NCBI GenBank assembly: GCA_023412515.1
Contig: JAEYNO010000452.1
Span: 1 to 7,405, forward strand
Origin: Actinomycetes bacterium
GTDB taxonomy: Bacteria > Actinomycetota > Actinomycetes > Actinomycetales > Cellulomonadaceae
Reading direction: 5' to 3'
DNA: 7,405 bases
In this document: positions 5,381 through 7,405 of the stretch, piece after piece
Position numbering within the stretch: the stretch's first letter is position 1
How the letters are laid out: each line of letters opens with the position of its first letter
Program-made: the position numbers and the translations under genes
The notes under the pieces: model-generated
What the model was told of the DNA's origin: nothing
Databases searched by the model: none
What the model saw: only the letters and a program-made list of their open reading frames with translations

Positions 5381-6475
5381 TCACACCTCACGGAGAGCCT
5401 TGACCCGACCGCACGACGCGCAGACACGGAACTGCGGTCTCGTCCGCACGCCGCAGTGCTCGCACCAGAAGGCGGGACGGCGGGTGACCCGCCGGATGAG
5501 CCATGTGAGGAACCAGAACATGGCTCCAGTGGTTGCGACAGAGGCCACGATCGCGATCGTCTCGACGCTTGAGGAAGGGGGCGAGATCGCTTCGATGACG
5601 GCACCGGTGATCATCGCAGTAGGAGGCCCCGCCAGGAGAGCCGCGCCGAACAGGGCCACCAGCTGCGCTCCGCAGCCAAGTTGCTTCCACTCGTGTCCCC
5701 GTAGTCCATAGGCAGGCGGGTCGGTCCGCGTGGGGCGGGGCTGGCGCCTTCGGGGACGTCGCAGGCGGACCGCGCTGAAGACGCACGCGGCGAGACCGGC
5801 ACCTTGCACCACCACCACCCGGGTCACCAAGGTCGCAGGCTCGGCCTGCGGGTCGGCACCCAGGAGCACTCCGCTGTACACGAGGTGGAGCATCCCGACC
5901 ACACAGAACGCCAGAGGCCGACCGCGGACCGCAAGCACCACGGCGGGCACGAGGCCGACGAGCTGGATGACCAGCACCTCGCCGAAGACGTCGCGGACGC
6001 CCGTCGGTGCGAGGCACGCGAGGATGGCGACCAGCCCGACTGCGCCGGGCAAGCGGTCGACCAGCGAGCGCGGAACGGCTCCGGTGGCAGATCGTCGCAG
6101 GGTGGACAGGGTCGCCGACCATGTGGCACGCGCCGCCGGCGCCGTGCTCTGCGGCGGGGAGGCCGACTCCGGCGCCGTCCCGCGCGGCCCCTGCGACTCT
6201 TCCCGCGCCGCGTCGTCTCCGGCAGAAGACGACGCGGCCGCCGAGACTGACGTGAGGCCCGTACCGAGCTCGATGTCGTACCGTGCTCGGGACGTCGGGT
6301 CCGAGAGCACCTCGTACGCCGCCTTCGCAAGGCGGAACAGGCTCGCGGGTGCGCCCGGGTTCCGGTCAGGATGCGTAGTTCGTGCCACCCTGCGCCACGC
6401 ACGTCGGATCTCGTCATGACTGGCATCGGTGTCCAGACCCAGCACGTCGTAGTGAGTCGGACCTCGCTCGTGCAT
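5381..6475 (-). CDS. Membrane-anchored J-domain (DnaJ-like) protein with C-terminal zinc ribbon
   Basis: 364 aa. Residues ~7-68 are a J-domain (HYDVLGLDTDASHDEIRRAWRRVA, then HPD at 35-37, then LAKAAYEVLSDPTSRARYD), which in the family stimulates the ATPase of an Hsp70 partner (DnaK). A Ser/Ala/Pro-rich linker (~75-135) follows. About six hydrophobic segments come next: ~144-160, 165-184, 187-206, 217-236, 269-297 and 303-327. The C-terminus is a compact zinc ribbon with Cys338/Cys341 (CEHC) and Cys352/Cys355 (CASC). There is no G/F region or central DnaJ zinc finger, so it is a class III J-protein and not the housekeeping DnaJ. It may recruit DnaK to the membrane; the client is unknown. AGGGGG (6483-6488, minus strand) lies 7 nt before the ATG. 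The gene stands alone, pointing towards the IS. Confidence 0.85.
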   Translation of the reverse strand: MHERGPTHYDVLGLDTDASHDEIRRAWRRVARTTHPDRNPGAPASLFRLAKAAYEVLSDPTSRARYDIELGTGLTSVSAAASSSAGDDAAREESQGPRGTAPESASPPQSTAPAARATWSATLSTLRRSATGAVPRSLVDRLPGAVGLVAILACLAPTGVRDVFGEVLVIQLVGLVPAVVLAVRGRPLAFCVVGMLHLVYSGVLLGADPQAEPATLVTRVVVVQGAGLAACVFSAVRLRRPRRRQPRPTRTDPPAYGLRGHEWKQLGCGAQLVALFGAALLAGPPTAMITGAVIEAISPPSSSVETIAIVASVATTGAMFWFLTWLIRRVTRRPAFWCEHCGVRTRPQFRVCASCGRVKALREV

Positions 6476-6694
6476 GCTGCTGCCCCCTGTCGTCCCCGGA
6501 GTCGCGCCGGGCCCTGCTGCGCGATCAACGCTGGTGATGCGGACGCGATGGGCGCCGCCTCCCTCTCACCTCATCGGGCGACGCCACGACGATCTCGACC
6601 GGTGTCACCCGGACGGCGCGCGCCATGCACGGACGACTCACGGGCTGATCAAGCTGGCCGCTCTTCCGTCAGGCAACGGACCGGTTGACGCGCG
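6476..6694. other. Intergenic region between the two leftward genes
   Basis: 219 bp with no credible coding frame. It must hold the promoter of the J-domain gene, but I see no clear -35/-10 pair. A weak inverted repeat (TCCGT...ACGGA, near 6665-6680) lies just past the stop of the upstream gene and could belong to a terminator. Confidence 0.4.
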
Positions 6695-7405
6695 TCATTC
6701 CTGCTGGTCGCTGCCCGGGTCACGGCCGCCGGGCAAGTCGTCCCTCGCCAACGGCACCCGCACCCGCAGGGCCCGCTCCCGCGTCTGCCGGGCCGCGGCG
6801 GTGAGCGGCTGCACGGGCAGCCCGACCCGCACCCGCGCCGCGTCGTCGGGCCGCGCGGGGTCGTAGAGCGCCTGGGCGGGCACGGCGAACGCCTGGCGAG
6901 GCACGACGGTCCGCACCGTGTGCCGCACGCCCTGGGCGTCGTCGAAGTGCAGGGTGCCGAGCACGCGCCCCTGCTCGTCGGTGTCGTAGTCGGTGACGCG
7001 CGCCCACGCGGCGCGGCGCCCCGCGAGGCGCGCGAGGGTCCCGACGCGACGCACGTGCCTCACGAGAGCGACGACGGTCGCGACGGCCGCGAGCGCGAGC
7101 AGCACCCCGGTGATGACCATCGGCACGCGCACGGCCCCGGCGATGACCAGCCCCTCGGCGACCGCTCCGCGCCACCCGACCAGCAGCGCCGACGACGCGA
7201 CGACCGCGGCGAGAGCGGGCGCGACCCACCGCACGACCCCCGCGCCGAGCAGGGCTCCGAGCACGATCGCCATGCCGCCGAGCGACGGCGCCGCGCCGGC
7301 GAAGTCGTTCGTCGCGCACGACCCGCCGCCGCAGTCCCACCGCACGAGGCTCGCCTCGTACGCGCCGAGCCGCAGCATCCACCAGCCGAGCGCGAGCAGC
7401 GCGAC
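6695..7405 (-). CDS. Multi-pass membrane protein, DUF3592-like (N-terminus outside window)
   Basis: The frame is open from the right edge to TGA at 6695-6697, giving 236 residues. The first residues, VALLALGWWMLRLGAY, are already a hydrophobic helix, so the start probably lies beyond the edge and the ATG at 7378 is internal. Hydrophobic segments follow at about 40-58, 60-77, 80-92 and 94-115. After the first helix comes a short loop with two cysteines (DCGGGSC), possibly outside the cell and disulphide-linked. The C-terminal cytoplasmic part (~130-200) has WARVTDYDTDEQGRVLGTLHFDDAQG and LYDPARPDDAARV, the general pattern of DUF3592 proteins. Function is unknown. The tail is charged and low in complexity. 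Confidence 0.75.
   Translation of the reverse strand, partial: VALLALGWWMLRLGAYEASLVRWDCGGGSCATNDFAGAAPSLGGMAIVLGALLGAGVVRWVAPALAAVVASSALLVGWRGAVAEGLVIAGAVRVPMVITGVLLALAAVATVVALVRHVRRVGTLARLAGRRAAWARVTDYDTDEQGRVLGTLHFDDAQGVRHTVRTVVPRQAFAVPAQALYDPARPDDAARVRVGLPVQPLTAAARQTRERALRVRVPLARDDLPGGRDPGSDQQE

Noticed and set aside
5730..6419. A plus-strand frame of 229 codons opposite the J-domain gene.
   Set aside because: Its translation is Arg/Thr-rich with no recognisable motif, while the minus strand has a J-domain with HPD, membrane helices and a zinc ribbon.

Overview
The window is very GC-rich, and the type of toxin, the type of IS and the codon use all point to an actinobacterial chromosome. 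The order Micrococcales is my guess from style only. From left to right it holds a polymorphic-toxin locus, a tRNA gene, a decayed insertion sequence and two leftward genes for membrane proteins.

Positions 3-3866 form the toxin/immunity locus. The C-terminal ~284 residues of a large toxin enter from the left edge and end in a DNA/RNA non-specific endonuclease tip of the Endonuclease_NS_2 type. Its stop codon overlaps (ATGA) the start of a 277-aa immunity gene related to YezG/DUF600. This is the toxin/immunity pairing known from Bacillus YeeF-YezG. A 176-aa protein of unknown family follows; its position suggests another immunity gene. Next comes a second, promoterless copy of the endonuclease tip plus its immunity gene. 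The two copies lie exactly 1949 bp apart and have no indel over ~1.1 kb. The second copy is an orphan cassette: it has no toxin N-terminus, and its immunity gene has a TGA at codon 19. Related ~80-nt direct repeats (2450-2526 and 3786-3863) bracket it. Identity between the copies is uneven: 71% in the toxin tip, about 60% in immunity residues 1-72 and 91% in residues 73-277. This suggests a specificity module joined to a conserved or recently homogenised module.

Positions 3892-3964 are tRNA-Lys(UUU). Only 11 bp further on, an IS481-family element (about 3976-5312) begins. Its left end carries four degenerate copies of an 18-nt motif. Its transposase has an intact DDE triad but is cut by a single TAA stop.

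On the minus strand, 6475-5381 encodes a membrane-anchored J-domain protein with a C-terminal four-cysteine zinc ribbon. The gene from the right edge to 6695 encodes a multi-pass membrane protein that resembles DUF3592 proteins; its start lies outside the window.

The main interest is the toxin locus, which seems to have been caught while exchanging and decaying toxin/immunity cassettes beside a tRNA gene and an IS.
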